Positions 44,226 through 58,593 are shown, counted from the stretch's first letter. The stretch: 64,000 nucleotides of DNA from Paragonimus skrjabini miyazakii (GCA_014338405.1 JTDE01000288.1:77284-141283), one strand, 5' to 3'. Notes: generated by a model from the sequence alone, not told the origin. Made by a program: numbers and translations.

Positions 44226-47200
44226 GCGAATGATTACGACTGTTGCTCAATTTATGATCAATGTTATAAATACTGGTTGTCTCATTCGAATTTCAGTTTG
44301 GATGACAGGGATGCTGGTTTACTGGTACAACGGTAAAGCACTAACGGTTAATAATGACTTGGTCCAGTTCTTAGGTTACGAAAGCCTTGATATAAACATG
44401 GGATATGAGCAGTTGCACCATCACGTGCTAGCCTACAAAATAATCTTTTATTTCGTTTGTATTGATGGCAAGAACCAAATAGCCGACTAACTACGCGTTG
44501 TTATAAGACGATCCCCAAGTTCAAAACACGACTTGATTGGGAATACTACGGTACTTCTCAGTGATCTGTAAGAAGTATAAGTCAACAGATACATACCTCA
44601 ACCATGGTTACCGGTATTAATAGTGAAATATTCCATAGGTATATGAATCACATGTTTAAAAGTAAATGAGTAGTATGATAAGCAAACCAAAATACTCCTC
44701 CACAACTCTCTTGGAAGTCAACTTGAACAGTAACCGTAATTTTGAGCAACACACTCAAAGAAATAGATAAGCTATGAAACGCCTAAGTGTCTGTCGCGAC
44801 ACTATGTGCAACTGGGTATTTTTGGGTGAATCTAAAACTCAGGAGAGTATTACATATAAAGGAGTCAGAAGTGATAAATGAATCATCACAAATCTTTGAG
44901 AAGAGTTTTCAAACATACTTCACATCTCAGTTAGTAAGTGGAAGCCCCAATAATCTGTTTCCTTCAGGCCACTCAAAAGGGATATACTCTACAAAGAACC
45001 CTGAACCACGTTTAAAATTGTTCGCTAACGAATTTCAATGATGTCTGCGTAATCAGTATGGTTGACACCTGAAGTGCAAAAAATCCTTTGTTGCTGGTTG
45101 TCTCTCGGGGAGTAACATTGAATTCGGCACCTCTAGTTAAAGGCCCGTTACAGGATTTTTCAAAGAGTTCTCCAGAATTAAGTTATAGTCCATCTACACT
45201 TTACCAAAACAGGAAACCCGAGAAAATGCTATTAACGTTCGCAGTCAGGGCTATCAGATCGGTACATCAGATGCAAACAGAGTGTGTTGTGACAATCAAA
45301 ACCGAGTTGCTTGTCAAGAGTTCGAATCGTCCGTATAATTTTATTCATGTTGGTTTCCTCCAGGCGTATATACGCCATCCAAAATGGTCGACCCTATCTT
45401 AGAATGAACTTCAACTCAAGTGGCAGCACACTGATAACCAATGCGGTTGATTCCAATTAAACAGAGGATAGTGACTCAAAACCGAACGACACCATTGTAC
45501 ACCCAACCGACCCAATCGAGACATGTAATTAACGACTAAGAATTTCTCTGAGACAGCCTTGTAACCCTCGAAGCAAATTTAAGCTTTAATCCCAAGATTG
45601 TGCCGTTTCACAACACAGCACACAAACGATTCGTAAAGCCTTGGAAACGGCACGACACTGCTTAGTTGTTAATAAAATGCCTGTAGATTCCAATCAGTTT
45701 TTCAACTGGGTTGATGGATTTGATCACTATTGCTGCTTCCGTGGTGGAGGTAATCGTTTAGACAGATAAGTCTGGAAGTACCCTGAAATGAACAACACAT
45801 TACGTTAGCCTTCCACACTTTAAAGACCGGCACACGCAGGCTATGGAGGGATGACAAACGAACGGATCGTGACCACCACGAAAAATCGTATTTTTCTATC
45901 TACGTGTCAAAAATCGCCAGGTGTACATGGATACTTAGGAAAAGTAAGAACTCGGGAAAACGATACACTACTTTTTATTATCCACCAACCGGTAGACAAC
46001 TGATCCAGATAGCACACTGTTAAGAACGTTTCCCGTCGTTTGTTTCTTCTGTCTGGATTCGAGTTTGTGTGCTGATTGCCAACTACGCACTGCCCATCGG
46101 GGCACTGAGGTGTTTCTTAACGGCTGACTTCTACTGTTTATGATCCCCACCCCTGGGGGATCTTCTTGGTTTCACCCTTTGTTAACTGGGCTATGAATCT
46201 TGAAAAACCTGTAGCTAGTGGAACTACTTGCGTGGAGGATCTGACGGATCAACAGAGTTCCTGCTCTAAGGGTTCGGGTTAACACAGATAAAATATGGAC
46301 AGGAAGGAAATTATGACGCATGTTGAAGGCTTATCGCAGTGTACAACACTTAACTGAAAACAGTCTCCGCATTTCTTATCTACTTTGCAGTCTCAGTTTC
46401 TTAAGCCGAAGCCAGTGGGGTCTTCAACGTAGAACAAGGTTGCTTAACTATGAATACTCAAATTGTGCGCAGAAACGGTGTTGCGTGAACTGTCTACTCA
46501 GAAACTGATACCATACATAAGTAAGTGTAGATAGAACGAACAAAACCGAAATGTAGTTTGGGTTATTATATTCACTGTTAGCGTCTTTTGATCGCAATTA
46601 TTCTGATTTTGAAGCAGTTGGCTATTTGGCCTGTAAATTATTTGCATATTTCGTAAATTATTAACGCTCATCTACTGGTCGTTTTGTGTCATCAGCTTAT
46701 TTGATAACTAGATTACCACTTTGCCTTTTACTCAGTGAGGTGAGTTGTTCATTCACTGTCATCGAAAAGGGAAGAGTGTACGTGCTCTGGTTGGACGTAA
46801 ACCCCTTACTCATATCGTTCATTGATGGACACAGATCTGTTTGACTTGGTTAGTTTTCCCAAAAGATCAAAATCACTGTTACTTATTTGGCATTGGCAGA
46901 TGGTTTCCTAGATTGTACATGTAGTACGGTTCTTACTGCAGAGAAAGTCCTATAAATAGTCTCGATCGTGTATACTGTAGCATTCAAGCCGGCTGTTTCT
47001 TCTCCGATTGTCCGTTACACTAACGGACCAACTTTGGGGCAATATGAGGACACCAGGGTACAGCGTTCTTCCGAAGTAGGGGTTCCAACAAGTCCTGTTA
47101 AAGGAAACAACAAGGAACAAACATGAGCCAAAGGCCCAGTATGCCATGCACACGACTTACACAAACGATAACTAAAAGGGCGCCGACAACACAGCAGCAC

Positions 47201-50200
47201 GCTCCGTCACCAATTCAAATTCAACTAGTGCGCGCCTGCTGGTTTCGGTCGCAAATTACATATACAACGATCATTCTGATAGGGATATCCTGTCCTACCA
47301 AGAACAGCTGAAGATAACTTGTCTATGTAAAATTCACTGTAACTGGGTATCTAGATTAACCGATTAACGGTTTTGGAGAGTCCAAGAGAAAACAAATCAT
47401 TTGGACAGCTACTTTACTTGGAGAATGATTACAGCTGTTATCACATCAGTTAGTATGTCGCTTTTACCCAAAACCACGGTTTACCAACTATAACGGTGAA
47501 TTTGATGTGTAGGTTGATGTGGTCATAGTCACTCTATCTTCGGATGGTGCTTGCGGTTACCATGTCCATGTGGTAAGCCAAGTGATTCCACTTATGAAAT
47601 CACACTCAATACGTATTACTCAGAAGAACCTCTAAACACACTTGACAACTTAAACTAGTTTTGTACTATCCTGTCTATCCACACAACTTCTCTGACCAAG
47701 ATGCTTTATCTTACAAAGGTGCATCTTTCTTCGTGTAACGCATAGTGTTAGCTGAATGCCATCTAAATCTAATAACCCTTTGGAAAGCGGAGAAATAGCT
47801 TACCGCTTGAGATATGTCTGGTGATCAAAATTAATCACGGTCAGTCATAACTGCAACGCGAGTTGTTGGCATAAGTCATCTGAACGTAAAGACAAAGAAA
47901 GTCCTAAACTAGATTTGAGTAAGCAGTAGGATAAACTGGCGTTAATGATAACTACGTTAAGACCGTTTTATTGATTTCCAGTAAAGAAGTTAGATAGGGA
48001 GCATCTTTTTAGGAGAAGCAAATAAAATGTGAAACGATACTGTTTGTTGGCAAAGCTTGGTGCGGCCTTAGATTTAAAGGCGGCTACAGAAACCTACTTG
48101 ATTGTCCTACGTTTAGGCTGGAGCTTACATTTGACATCCGTGGTTGTCCTAAAAGAATCACCTCTCGCCAGCTTAAAGATTTTTCTTGAGGGAAAGTACT
48201 GTATTGCCGACGTAATTCTACCGTCCTTTTTAAAAATCCAATATTTTGATGGACTAGTGCAAAACTGTTTGAAATTAATCACTGGATGTTCTTTAAGCAG
48301 GTCGAATTGCCGATCACATGATGGGATTCAGAAATTTACTGGCACGGACCTTCAGGCAACTGCCATGCGAATAGGTTCGAAACTAGACAAACCCTGGTCG
48401 AACAGAAAGGTGAAAATCGTTACATTCCTCATCTTAACACTTTGACGCGCACGGGTCAGGAGGTTTCCAGACTGGATTACGCTGGTTTGTATTAGGGTCG
48501 TACACCTGTTGAGTTAACTAACCCTCATTGTAGACCTACATGTTTGGTCGTGTTGATGCGTCCGTGCGTCCAACCACGCGCCCTTAATCACATTTTTACC
48601 GTGCGTCTGTGCGAAGCTGGGACAATCGCAGGAGTGTGCACCACTTGTCTCGGAGTATCTATTTACACCACCCAGCTAATTTTTGACAGAGCAGACTAAG
48701 TGCGTCTGGGCGCACCGGTTTTTATCGCGTGCCACATTCAATACAACACAATCGTGTACATGTGCTTACGTGTGAGAGAGCTTTTAAAGTGGCTCATGAA
48801 AACGCCTTGGATGAGGTCGGTTCGATTCACTTTTCATGGTCGCACCGCAATGAAACAATAAATGCCCACACGTGGATGTTCCTACCGACGTGGGAGAAAA
48901 GTACTGTCATTCACAACTCGTTATTTTCATCTAATAGACGCAACCACGATGGTTTCCCATAGTGCACTTGAAACAAGCTAGCTTGGAATCATGAAGTGCT
49001 AGCGTACTTCTTATCCGAAATCAAGTTTTCGGTTACCTAAAAAAGGGAGGGAACCGTATACTGACAGAGTACATAAAATTTAATCAGAATTTTATCAAAT
49101 AAATGAACTTGTTTAGAAAATGATAACTTATTGGCGATTTATTTTAACTGTTTACCTGGCACGGTAGGGTCAAGTGTCAGGACGCGTAGTCATTGCTTAT
49201 TGGGCACACATAATCGCTAACGGTGATGGTCATGCAGCCAATCGCGTAATTCTGGCTACTTTGTAATAGTTCACGCAAAACGCACTGGTTTGCATGTTAT
49301 CTGTATTTACTGCATTTTTTGGTCTGTGTTAAAATCTCGTATCTTTGGTAATTTGATCAGACACTCAAGACGTCGTTATTGTACAAAACACAGATAGCGA
49401 TGAGCAAGAAGATGGATTTGTGCCCGAAGATTGAATGACATCATTCGTCCGTGTCCAGGTGGAACACGACGACAAGTGCACACTAGAGAGCGGTTCCGAA
49501 ATTAACCATGTTAGGCATTGTTTGTTACTTCAAATATATTGACTGAATTTGCTCGTAGTAAGTCATCTAACTAGTTTGTGGTGATCACCCAACTGCTCTA
49601 AGGCCTTCCTCCTTTAAGTTCCACCGTACCAACGAGGAGGTGGATACACTTACAAGTTGCCGAATGGCCAAAAAATTTCTTAATTTTACTTCCAGAGATG
49701 AAGTCCTTAATGAAAGTTGATTAGCCCTGTCGACGGAGGCAATAGTGCGTGATACTCAAAGTAACCGTGAAAAGCTATAACGGTTGACTTTGATTAACAC
49801 ATCATCCTATTTGGGGGTCATTCTTGGCGCGTTTTTCAAACTCACTAGAGTACTCGATTGTGACTGTTTCACACACTACCTTTCTGACTGTGATGTTGAC
49901 TCCTCTTCACTGCTGATGTTAACTTCACTCATGTACTTGTCACATTGATTTGAATTCATTTTGCCTACCCAGAGGAAACGAAGGTGGGACAAAAATTCCG
50001 CGAACAGAAGACACCCCAACGACTTGTTCGCTAATCTTTCGATTCTTATTTGATACTTCTTGCAACTCTTGACCAGGCATTCTGTCCAGTCCAGTGAGTT
50101 CTCATTCTTCAAGGTGTCAAATCTTTCATCCTGAATTTGTAAGCATTTGCTGTTCAAGTAAAACTGCGCTACGGGAAAAATGTGTGTATTAACAATAAAA

Positions 50201-51970
50201 TCTAATCAGACGGTTCAGAGCTGACATAAACAATGCACAGCTCTCCATCTGTGCTTACTACAGTTCTACTTAAGTGCATTTACCTCTCGATGTTCGTGGA
50301 CAATTGTTGACATGCCGGGCTTCATGTTGAATTTGTGAATGTTGTAAACATTATCGGGGGATTTAGGAAATTATAGTTAGTCAACAAGCATGCTGAGTAG
50401 TAGTTACTAAGGCATCAGTGCGAGACTAATTTGGTTTATTCACTCTGCGTGTGTGGATAAATGCAAACTAAACGTATCGACAGCATTACAATTTACGTGG
50501 AATTCATGTAACATAAGGGGGAGTAAGAGCAGTTTTGTCTTTGGACGTGTTGTTTTTGAGGGGTTTTCCAGAGCAAGAAGTAACAAAGTGAGTCAATTAA
50601 CAAACGTGCTTCATGGATGGAAAGAACCTGTCGAAACTGACGTCTGTTTGCTTTAGTCTTGCTCTTTTCAGTCTGACTTTGTAGGGCATAGAACCACAAA
50701 TCATATATGCGGCTTGCTACCTACGAAAGCATTAGATGAATCGATGACGGTCTCGTTTAGTGTGGCCCTGAAAACAAAGCAAACTTTCTGTTGAATCTCT
50801 CATTCGTTCTTATTTCCTGGTTCATAAATAACATATTTTTAAAAGTAACAACGGAAAGCTGTGCCTAACATTTGAATCGTAGACAGTAACAAGATAACCA
50901 AACGAGTTTGATGTTGAACAAATGATCATCATATTTCAGTGAAGTAAAACAAAATATTGCATGATTGTCAAATATTGAAATTTAAGAGCGTTCATGTTGA
51001 CTGACTGTGCTTCGATGAGGAACTTCATTGTCACCCGAATAATTGTGGTAACCCTGACAACTTAAGTGCTGACGCCGACGAGATATATGGTCTAATTAGT
51101 AGAGTCGTTTCAGTTCAAAGTATTTCAGTTACTGATATGAATAAAGTCAATCCCAGCTGAATTTTTGCTGATCCAATACATCAAAAGCGGTTTTGTTAAA
51201 ACCATCATGTGAATGTTTAAATTGAGCCAATAACTATGATTGCAAACATTGGTCCTAATTTACTATTCGTCGGGACGAGAAATACGGAGATATCTGTGAG
51301 AAAACTTGCTGGAAGATTGTGAAAATCCGACCAAATCAACAAATACGAGACGGGAATAGAGGATAAATGATACTGTATTTTGGAAGTATAGTTGCTTCAA
51401 TGCTCTCAAACGGACTATCGTTAGCTATTGATGACACGCATAGAAAGGTTCATGCTCGGATATATCATCTAGTTGTGTTCTTTTCCTCTTAAGGTGTAGT
51501 GATGGAAATAGCATACGGAAATGCTTGATAACCGTCAGTTTCGACGGAAACATAAACAAGGACACTATCTCTTTCTTCAACCTTTCTTTGACCAAGCGAT
51601 TAAATAATTCTTCATATTGCATTCTGACAACACGTCAAACTATTTTGTCTCATGCGTTCTATATTGTTCAGATATGCACATAAATCTGTTCCATGAATGT
51701 GAACGGTTGCAAATCATGATCACTTGAAACGATGCAGTTACCTCTGCTTTGTGTTTCCTCAAGGCTAGGCTTCTAGGAATGAGTAAAACTGAGCTTCGGT
51801 TGACTGGTGCACGGCTGTTGGATGGTAGACTTGTTGAGTGGCGCAACCCAGTTAGCAGATTTTACCCGGCTGCTTTACCCATCCATCTATCTGTCCTACC
51901 AGTGTACTTCTCACCACAGCTGCAGATAAGTGGAAATATACCATTTAAATTGAGAATCACTCACAGTTGT
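44226..51970. other. Long stretch without recognisable genes
   Basis: The longest frames are 44787-45041 (+), 45088-45402 (+), 48029-48445 (+, 138 codons) and 50157-49876 (-, 93 codons, with an E/S-rich end). None shows a motif, signal peptide or convincing splice site. 48029-48445 is the longest, but its codon neighbourhood is no different from the surroundings. No RT motif or SINE copy was recognised. Probably intergenic or intronic. Confidence 0.35.
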
Positions 51971-51974
51971 TCGC

Positions 51975-52072
51975 AGCTGTCGCACTTCTTAGGTGTTTCA
52001 ACTAGCCGGTATCAAAAAGAATCACCGTACTCGAGTTTCGCTTCTGTTAGAGCATGTTTGAGCATTTGACTA
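51975..52072 (-). repeat. SINE-A copy 12, 3' half
   Basis: Minus strand: ATGCTCAAACATGCTCTAAC, then AGAAGCGAAACTCGAGTACG, the family's stem II, GAAA box and start of tail. It stops at about 52072, where the plus copy 13 begins, so the two abut head to head. Confidence 0.45.
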
Positions 52073-52300
52073 TGGTAATTTAGTCGTGTCACTGTAAGGT
52101 CACTGTTGGAGTGATGAAAACAACTGCTTCATAGAAGCGTGATCGGAGTTCCAGTCCCTCCGTAGAGAAGATTTGCGCTACCAAAGAGTTTCAACAATGG
52201 CACAATTCCGATATGGTGATTCTCTTCAATTGAAACCGACTGAAATGTCTATCTAAATGCGAAAGCTACGATCACTTGTGAGTGATGCGCGGTTTACATA
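52073..52300 (+). repeat. SINE-A copy 13
   Basis: Starts GGTAATTTAGTCGTGTCACT (family: GATAATTTGGTCGTGC), then a head with GGTCACTGTTGGAGTGATG, a B-box-like GTTCCAGTCCC (about 52148-52158), a badly decayed hammerhead segment, and the 3' end GCGAAAGCTACGATCA with TGTGAGTGATG at 52259-52287. Confidence 0.45.
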
Positions 52301-52539
52301 GTCTAACATTCTTTACTACACACTAGTATTCTAACTAGATATGACGGTTGGTCGAAATAGCAGATATATTTTCGTTTGGTCACAAGTGTGTGCTTCAGTT
52401 GTGCCCATTGAGAAAATGTTGGGCGGCATTATAGGTAACACATAGTCACAATTCGATACTGAGCATGAGGTCACCACACTTGCATGACAATCCAGTGGAC
52501 ATTGTCTCTTTCCGGAGGTGCTGCTGGCCTTGATATTTC

Positions 52540-54000
52540 ACGAACGTGTCAAGATAGTTGTTAGAACGCAGTACGTTCTGCTGTAATTCCAGCTCTTCTC
52601 ACAAGGTTCCCGATTTACAAATTTTATTGATTGTGCAGCACAGTATCCGAATGAGAGATCGGTTGTGTCACATTAATAAGGAGTTGAGGACGTTGAGCCA
52701 CTGTTTCGTCCACGTTCGTTTCCTGTACACCGCACGCCTCATTTTCCAATCCGCCTTTCGTCTCATCGGTACGTTGATGAATGCCAACCAGCTGTCTTTT
52801 TCCCGCTCACACATGAAAAGCACTTTATGATGGAACGAGTTAATCCTACTTAACAGACTCTAAAGTCTGTCGTTTTCTTTCATGACTGTCAGAATATCAT
52901 CCATATATCTCCCATGTAAAACGACTCGACTGGTTATTTCTGCCACTTGCTGTTTCTATTCTATCATTGAATTACAGCTGACAATGGACCCAACGGACTC
53001 CCCATGTTGATTCCATCACCCTGCTTAAAATTATGACAACTGAGACAAAACCTAACATTATGTGTACAAAATAGTATAAGATCTTTCAAGATCGAGCATT
53101 TTGTACATGCGAAAGATGAATGGGCCAAAATAACCACACAAAGCCGACTGTTCAATCAGAGAAGCATTGGTGAACAATGGTCGAAAATCAAATGAACATA
53201 TTTTTACGTGGAACCTTTCGGCCGCTTCAAGACATACAGCTGTTCTTGAATTTCCTGTAGACTATGCTTTGCCAAGTTATTTCTTGTAGGTTTTACGGTG
53301 TCTGCCATCCATCTGACAGACTGATGATATGGGGATATATGTCTTTGGAAGGCCATACATTTGACAGGTTTTTGGAACAACCGGTCTTAGTGTACGATAT
53401 TGACCTTGCGAGGTAAGACCATACAATAACAAGGTTTGCAACTCAATTGCTGTTTGCTTGTCCACCATCGACACATAATTCGGCTGGGTGTTGATTCTGA
53501 AGTAGGTGATGTCCGAAAACTCTGTTTATTCTAGCTACATAGACAATACAGTTGTGAACTACCACACTGGATCCATTGTCATATTTCAGTGTAGCCGTCT
53601 TTTTGTTGTTTTCCAATTCCATGACAGCCATTATTAGTTGTTCGGTGTGAGTGCACCTTTATTGGTCGGTGAAACAGAATCCTTTAACCCAACCAGCTTA
53701 CTTCACCTTGAACTAACTTGTGTATTCAGCGGAGGAAGACAAGGTGATCGAACAAGTTTTCCAATTCGGCTGCGATATACGTTCACCGGAAATTGCGGAG
53801 TTTCTCATTGAAAGTAAGCCAGAGTGAAATTGTCTCCATTTCTACTTCCGTTAAAGTTGAATTCGATAAGTTCATTTCATGTTTGTAACTGTCTGGTAGA
53901 AAGAATAATACATCCTCACTATTTCTGACAGAATTAAACGGCGTGTCATCCTAGAGGCTCTTCGTTCGCTGAACATTATCATTGGAGTCGTTAATGAACA
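52540..54000 (-). pseudogene. Old, divergent Penelope-like element RT
   Basis: Minus-strand blocks appear in PLE order across several frameshifts. N-terminal LTEVEMETISLWLTF (about 53815-53860; the 'LS...E...LSLGLNF' block). CQMYGLPKTY (about 53340-53370). FDFRPLFTNASLIEQ (about 53147-53192). GDGINMGSPLGPL (about 52975-53013). Catalytic HGRYMDDILTVMKEN with YMDD at 52896-52907. Thumb WKMRRAVYRKRTWTKQWLN (about 52690-52750). No endonuclease was found. It differs enough from the other PLEs (YMDD in place of YVDD, distinct linkers) to be a separate lineage and is the most decayed. Confidence 0.72.
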
Positions 54001-56520
54001 ATATATCTTGCTCAAGATGACGGACGAAATTTTGTATCTCTATACTGGGCCATTTTAAGTCTCGAGAGATCAGCGAGAGCCAAATACAAGCTCTACGGAT
54101 TTTCGGTAGTATTCTTCAAACAGCTCATGCGGATAGGATTGGAAAAAGTTTTCGGATATTTATGATTCAACATAGTCTTCTAGAAAATTGCCCCTCATTC
54201 GTTTGACAAACAGTTTACAATGAACTCAAGCAAAATGTTTTGGGAAGAGTATCACATCTCCAAGAAGTCTTTCGTTTATTCCTCCATGTGGCTTTGAATA
54301 ACGCATACGAATATAGTACACGAAGTTCATGAGATGAATCCAGTTCATGCACTCTTCTCATTCACACTTGGGTAAAACTTTTAAATTCATCGAACTCTCT
54401 TCATTATGGCCAGGAAAACTATGGCAAGGCGTTCACTCTTCTTAGGTGCATTGCGCCCGGTTTGGATATTGCAGTTACGATGGCCAGTGAGATGAATTTC
54501 GAACTTAACTGTCATGTGTGACGGTGCTCATATGAAGCGACCTGGTATCCACGCTCCGCAGAAGCTAGTGACTGGTTCAGCTCGCACAAGATGGGAAATG
54601 GGATAGCCCGACAGTATACCAACCTCAAAGTTACCACTTTTTGAGAACGTGCAAAAATTACGTTATGCTAGTGTGTTCAAAATGAAGAAAGATGTTGGGC
54701 GCGTAATTCCACAATAAAACTCACTACTTCTTCGTTTTCAGTAGCCCAAGTATTTGCACGACATGACAAGATAGTTAAGTCGTTTCGTGTCTGACAGTGC
54801 GGTCAGAAAATGTTAAGATGTACCATACAAGCTGAAAGGCGAGACTGGTCAAAGGCCCAAAAATACCGGCAAAAACAACCGCAGTAAAGTAACACATACC
54901 CTAGGGAATTTTTTTCTCCTGCAAAGGCAGGACATACTGCTGTATTTATACAAACACTGGACAACTCATCGGTAGTGGTTTCCCATCTGACTTGGATCAA
55001 GACTACAGGTTGGCCACTCGAACACGCGCAATTATCAAGGCAGAATCCACGATGTTTTCAACAGTGGACACATGTACACAAACAACGTCTCAATGATGTA
55101 TGAGCCATGTTGATAGGTGTGAACTATCAGGTATCAATGAAACCTCTTCAACAGTCTTGCGTCGGAACTGTTTAATGGCTAATTTTGTCTGTTTCGTCAC
55201 ACCCGGGAGTTGTAAATGCACCTCAAAACTATCACAGTTTGTTCGTCCGGTTATGTAGACAAGACTATTACTCATTTTCGAAGATCATGTCAAGAGTTCT
55301 GTCACACTTCAGGTCATCCAGAATGGCTTTTTTTCTTTACACACGTTGACAACCAAGAGAGCTGAACCGTCATTGACTTAAAGATCGCTACGTTTGTTTC
55401 TAAATGAAGGGAAAGGACATTTTCATCGTTCGATGGTTCAGCTACGGACAAGATTGCATTGTTTATTGGACGGCGGTAAGTAAGATTTTTCATTTTCACT
55501 TTGGGAAAAGATTACTAGTCATACTAGATTACGGTTATTCGTCAAATTAACTGACCTCTTAAGGATCTGTTGACAGCACGTATTGATATTCGAAATCCTT
55601 TTTGCAAACGAATTATGTGTTGTCCTTCTTTTTCATGAGAGAGGTAAGAGTAGTCGGATTTATATGAAATGGTCTGTTCAAAAATATGATGTCAACTACC
55701 CTATATTATCAAGTTATTAGGGCACACCCAACAAGATGTCTCATGTTCCTTCAAGATGTTAAGGGTTGGCCGCATGTGATTGTCTTTACAATTAAAGACA
55801 CCTAACTCGGACTCCACGTGTACAGGGCTAAATGAATCTCCAGTTTACGGGCGGCTGATTCACCGATTTGCAGCAGTAAATTTCAGAACAAAACGCTATC
55901 CAGTTACACATTTGGCAACATTGTTTTAATTTAGTGATATCGCCTAGCAGGATTGATGAGATTGTAGTGACCGGCGATCGTGTAGCTTCTCTAAGGATCC
56001 CGGCTGCAACCGTGTTTTCCTGCTTGTTTGTTCTGTACGCATGACTCTTTGTATGTCTGCAATAGGAGTCCTGATATGAACTCAGTGCCACTTTCTTCAG
56101 TCGTGCAGCTAATTGCACGCAGCGAATGCTTGCTCTTTTACTAACGACTCATCTATTATTCTATTCTTCAAGGTCGTTTAACTGAACCCTTTTCGAGCGT
56201 TGTTTAACGCACTCGAAGGTTCCACGCACTTTTCGCCTGGCGCGCTTTTGAGCGCCGCCGAGTGGGCTGTGGCCCATCTCGCGCTCCTCTTCCATTCCCT
56301 CTTGGTTGTTGCCGTTGGTCCCAGACTAGGCTAGAATTAACTACTTATCATATTTCCAAATATTGCTGGAAATATACGGTTTGTTTCTAAACCCTGCTGT
56401 CTTCTTTAGCTCGATGCCTGCTGGGACTACGTTTCGATTGCTCTTCAGGAAAGGCGTTTTAATTTGTTAGTGGACGAGGGTTTAGCGCGTACCCACTTGT
56501 CCACTACAAGATCGGAGATT
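54001..56520. other. No recognisable gene
   Basis: Frames up to 96 codons (56118-55828 -) have no motif. A GC-richer patch lies at 56215-56340 with self-complementary CGCGCTTTTGAGCGCCG. At 56432-56448 the minus strand reads CTGAAGA…GAAACGTAGTCCC, but only six bases separate the boxes, too few for a hammerhead stem II. Confidence 0.35.
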
Positions 56521-56524
56521 TCGA

Positions 56525-56860
56525 CCTGTCAAGGAAATCCTAATCGTGGGGTTATCGATTAGAGTTAACAAACAGTAACTGTGTCTCCTATCGAGATGAT
56601 AGAGCTAGCTAATCGTTACTTACAAGCAAAAGTGGTTGAGCGTTCACATATGATAATTTGGTCGTGCCTAACGTGAGGTCAATGGCACAGTGGTAAACAC
56701 GAGTGCCTCATGAACAGTGGCAAAGAGATGGACTACTGACGAACTCTAATGAGAGCAAAGCTCGAGTCTACTGCATCCTCTGTTTGAAACGGGTTGACTG
56801 GAAGGTCTATGGGAATGCGACAGCTACGATCAATTGTAGGTGATGTTCAACTTGAAATCA
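56525..56860 (+). repeat. SINE-A copy 14, nearly full length
   Basis: 5' module CGTGGGGTTATCGATTAGAG (56546), AACAGTAACTGTGTCTCC, middle segment GATAATTTGGTCGTGC, and an A-box-like ATGGCACAGTGGTAAACACG (56682-56701). The hammerhead segment is CTGACGA at 56736-56742 with ACTC-TAATGA-GAGC, but the last box reads AAAG. The tail is GGTTGACTGGAAGG and GCGACAGCTACGATCA to about 56850. A good reference for the family's order of parts. Confidence 0.62.
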
Positions 56861-58435
56861 ACCAAATTTCTGGCTACTACCCAACAATCTTAATTGTTCA
56901 ACTCGGTGGTTGCCATGCGACGTGCACGCTCACGTTTATGAATCGTGATGTTGGTCCACACCAACCTCAGTTTCCACTCACACGTCGTGTGCACTTCTGT
57001 GCGGTTTGTGTATCTGGCCCCTGCTTTCTGTCAGGGGGTCTTCCGCCTGCCATTCCTCGTCCGTTGGTCCGATCTCGTTGAGCGATGGCTCATGCAGTCG
57101 CCCACGCTGTCCCCCATCCGCCTGCTGTGATCTTTTAAGCGTGCCTCCCGCTCCTTGAGGTATTCCGAGTGTTGGAATACTCGCGCCTCCGCTTCGATAA
57201 TCTACTATATTACCACAGGCAAGTCATTAATCATAAAGTTCTAGCATCGTTAGCTTTACGTACACTGCTTTCGGTCTCTTGGGTACACCGAGCTTCGGGA
57301 ACGGTCACTTCTCAGTCTCTCCTGTGTGTGAATTGCATAGGTGTATAACTCTCAAACTTATAACCAGAAGGAACAAGGAAAATAAGTCCCAGTCTTACGC
57401 TTCAGCAACGGAAGAGTTAACTTGAATACATTCGATTTTCAAATAATTATGAAAACGTTTCTCATTAAAGTTCTGGTATCATTCTTTGACATTTTTTCGG
57501 TCTAATGAGTATATAGAGCTATCAAACTTTGATGAGAATCAATTAGACAACCTCGGCGTAAAACTTCAGCTTTCATCAGATATTGTCAGCTCCGCATTTC
57601 CGTCTCAAAATTCAATGAAACACTTGAAAACTGCAAGACTCTTGATGTATATATCGAAGGATACAACATGTACAATGAAAAATACTTCGTTGATCACTGT
57701 TGCATTACAAAATAATACCTATCTAATAAAAACGATATAAACTTCATTCATTTTGCCGAATAACTGCACCGTTAAGACGAATTTACCATTTTGCCGAAAC
57801 GGGGTAAGTGAACCGTGCATGTTATTCCACTATTCCACTATTCCGACCTTGTCAGTCGACAACATGAGTTTGACATGTTTAGTACGTCCAGACTAAACGA
57901 CTGCTAACTATGTAATCACCAGCAAACTGGTCATAATGTTCCTTCCACGTCTCGCTTTGATTCGCCTGAACGAAACATTTTGACTCTCTCAAAAATCTCA
58001 TAAAATCATCTCCAGGTACTCGGAGTCTTCAGCAATTCCCCCCATAATTAGATGAATTAGTTAGAAAGTTGGGGTCTGCATTCTTTCTTTTAATAGCAGT
58101 CGTTCTTCCGTTGTAAAAATGATCCCGCTGATTGTTTGGTAGAGTGGATATTGGTGAAGGCTGGGTGGAGCGCACAGTTCTGTGTGGGACTTGTCTAGTG
58201 CAAAACAAATGGTTTTTGTGGACTTCTATTAAATAAGTATAACCATGTCACATATTCATGAACAAAGTATTTTTAATTATGCATGCCACGGAACCCGGGA
58301 ATAAATGTAAGAGTACTACAACAATAGTTGTTTTCAACTCTTTAGGTGATTTACTTATTTCTGCAGTTCTGTTGTTAACCTCAGGTGGGACATCACTCAC
58401 TGTTGATCACAGCCTTTGCATCCAGTCACTCTCAG
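56861..58435. other. No recognisable gene
   Basis: 56880-57130 is locally GC- and pyrimidine-richer with overlapping frames (56794-57081, 56945-57130) that look like noncoding composition. The remainder holds a frame at 57486-57740 without a motif. No PLE endonuclease was found here, although it would be expected downstream of the RT at 58594. Confidence 0.35.
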
Positions 58436-58439
58436 TAGA

Positions 58440-58590
58440 AAGCTCGAGACTCAAGCTTTGCTCTTATCGTAGCTCGTTAGTAACGTATATCGTTGCAGAG
58501 GCCGGGATTAGAATTCTGGACACGTTTTCGAAGAGCAACCGTGTTGACCACCGCGCTACAGTAAACATGACCGAATTGTCATATCCGAGA
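58440..58590 (-). repeat. SINE-A copy 15 at the PLE 3' junction
   Basis: Minus strand: GATATGACAATTCGGTCATG at the start (family GATAATTTGGTCGTG), A-box-like TGTAGCGCGGTGGTCAACACG (58543-58563, written here in part), B-box-like TTCTAATCCCGGCC, GATATACGTTA, then CTAACGAGCT…GAGCAAAGCTTGAGT (hammerhead remnant). It begins where PLE homology ends (about 58593) and lies on the same strand. Confidence 0.6.
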
Positions 58591-58593
58591 ATT

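Noticed and set aside
48029..48445. 138-codon plus frame
   Set aside because: No ATG context, domain, signal or splice evidence; composition resembles surrounding noncoding DNA.
56432..56448. CTGAAGA … GAAACGTAGTCCC on the minus strand
   Set aside because: Only six bases separate the boxes, too few for stem II; kept only as a note in the region entry.
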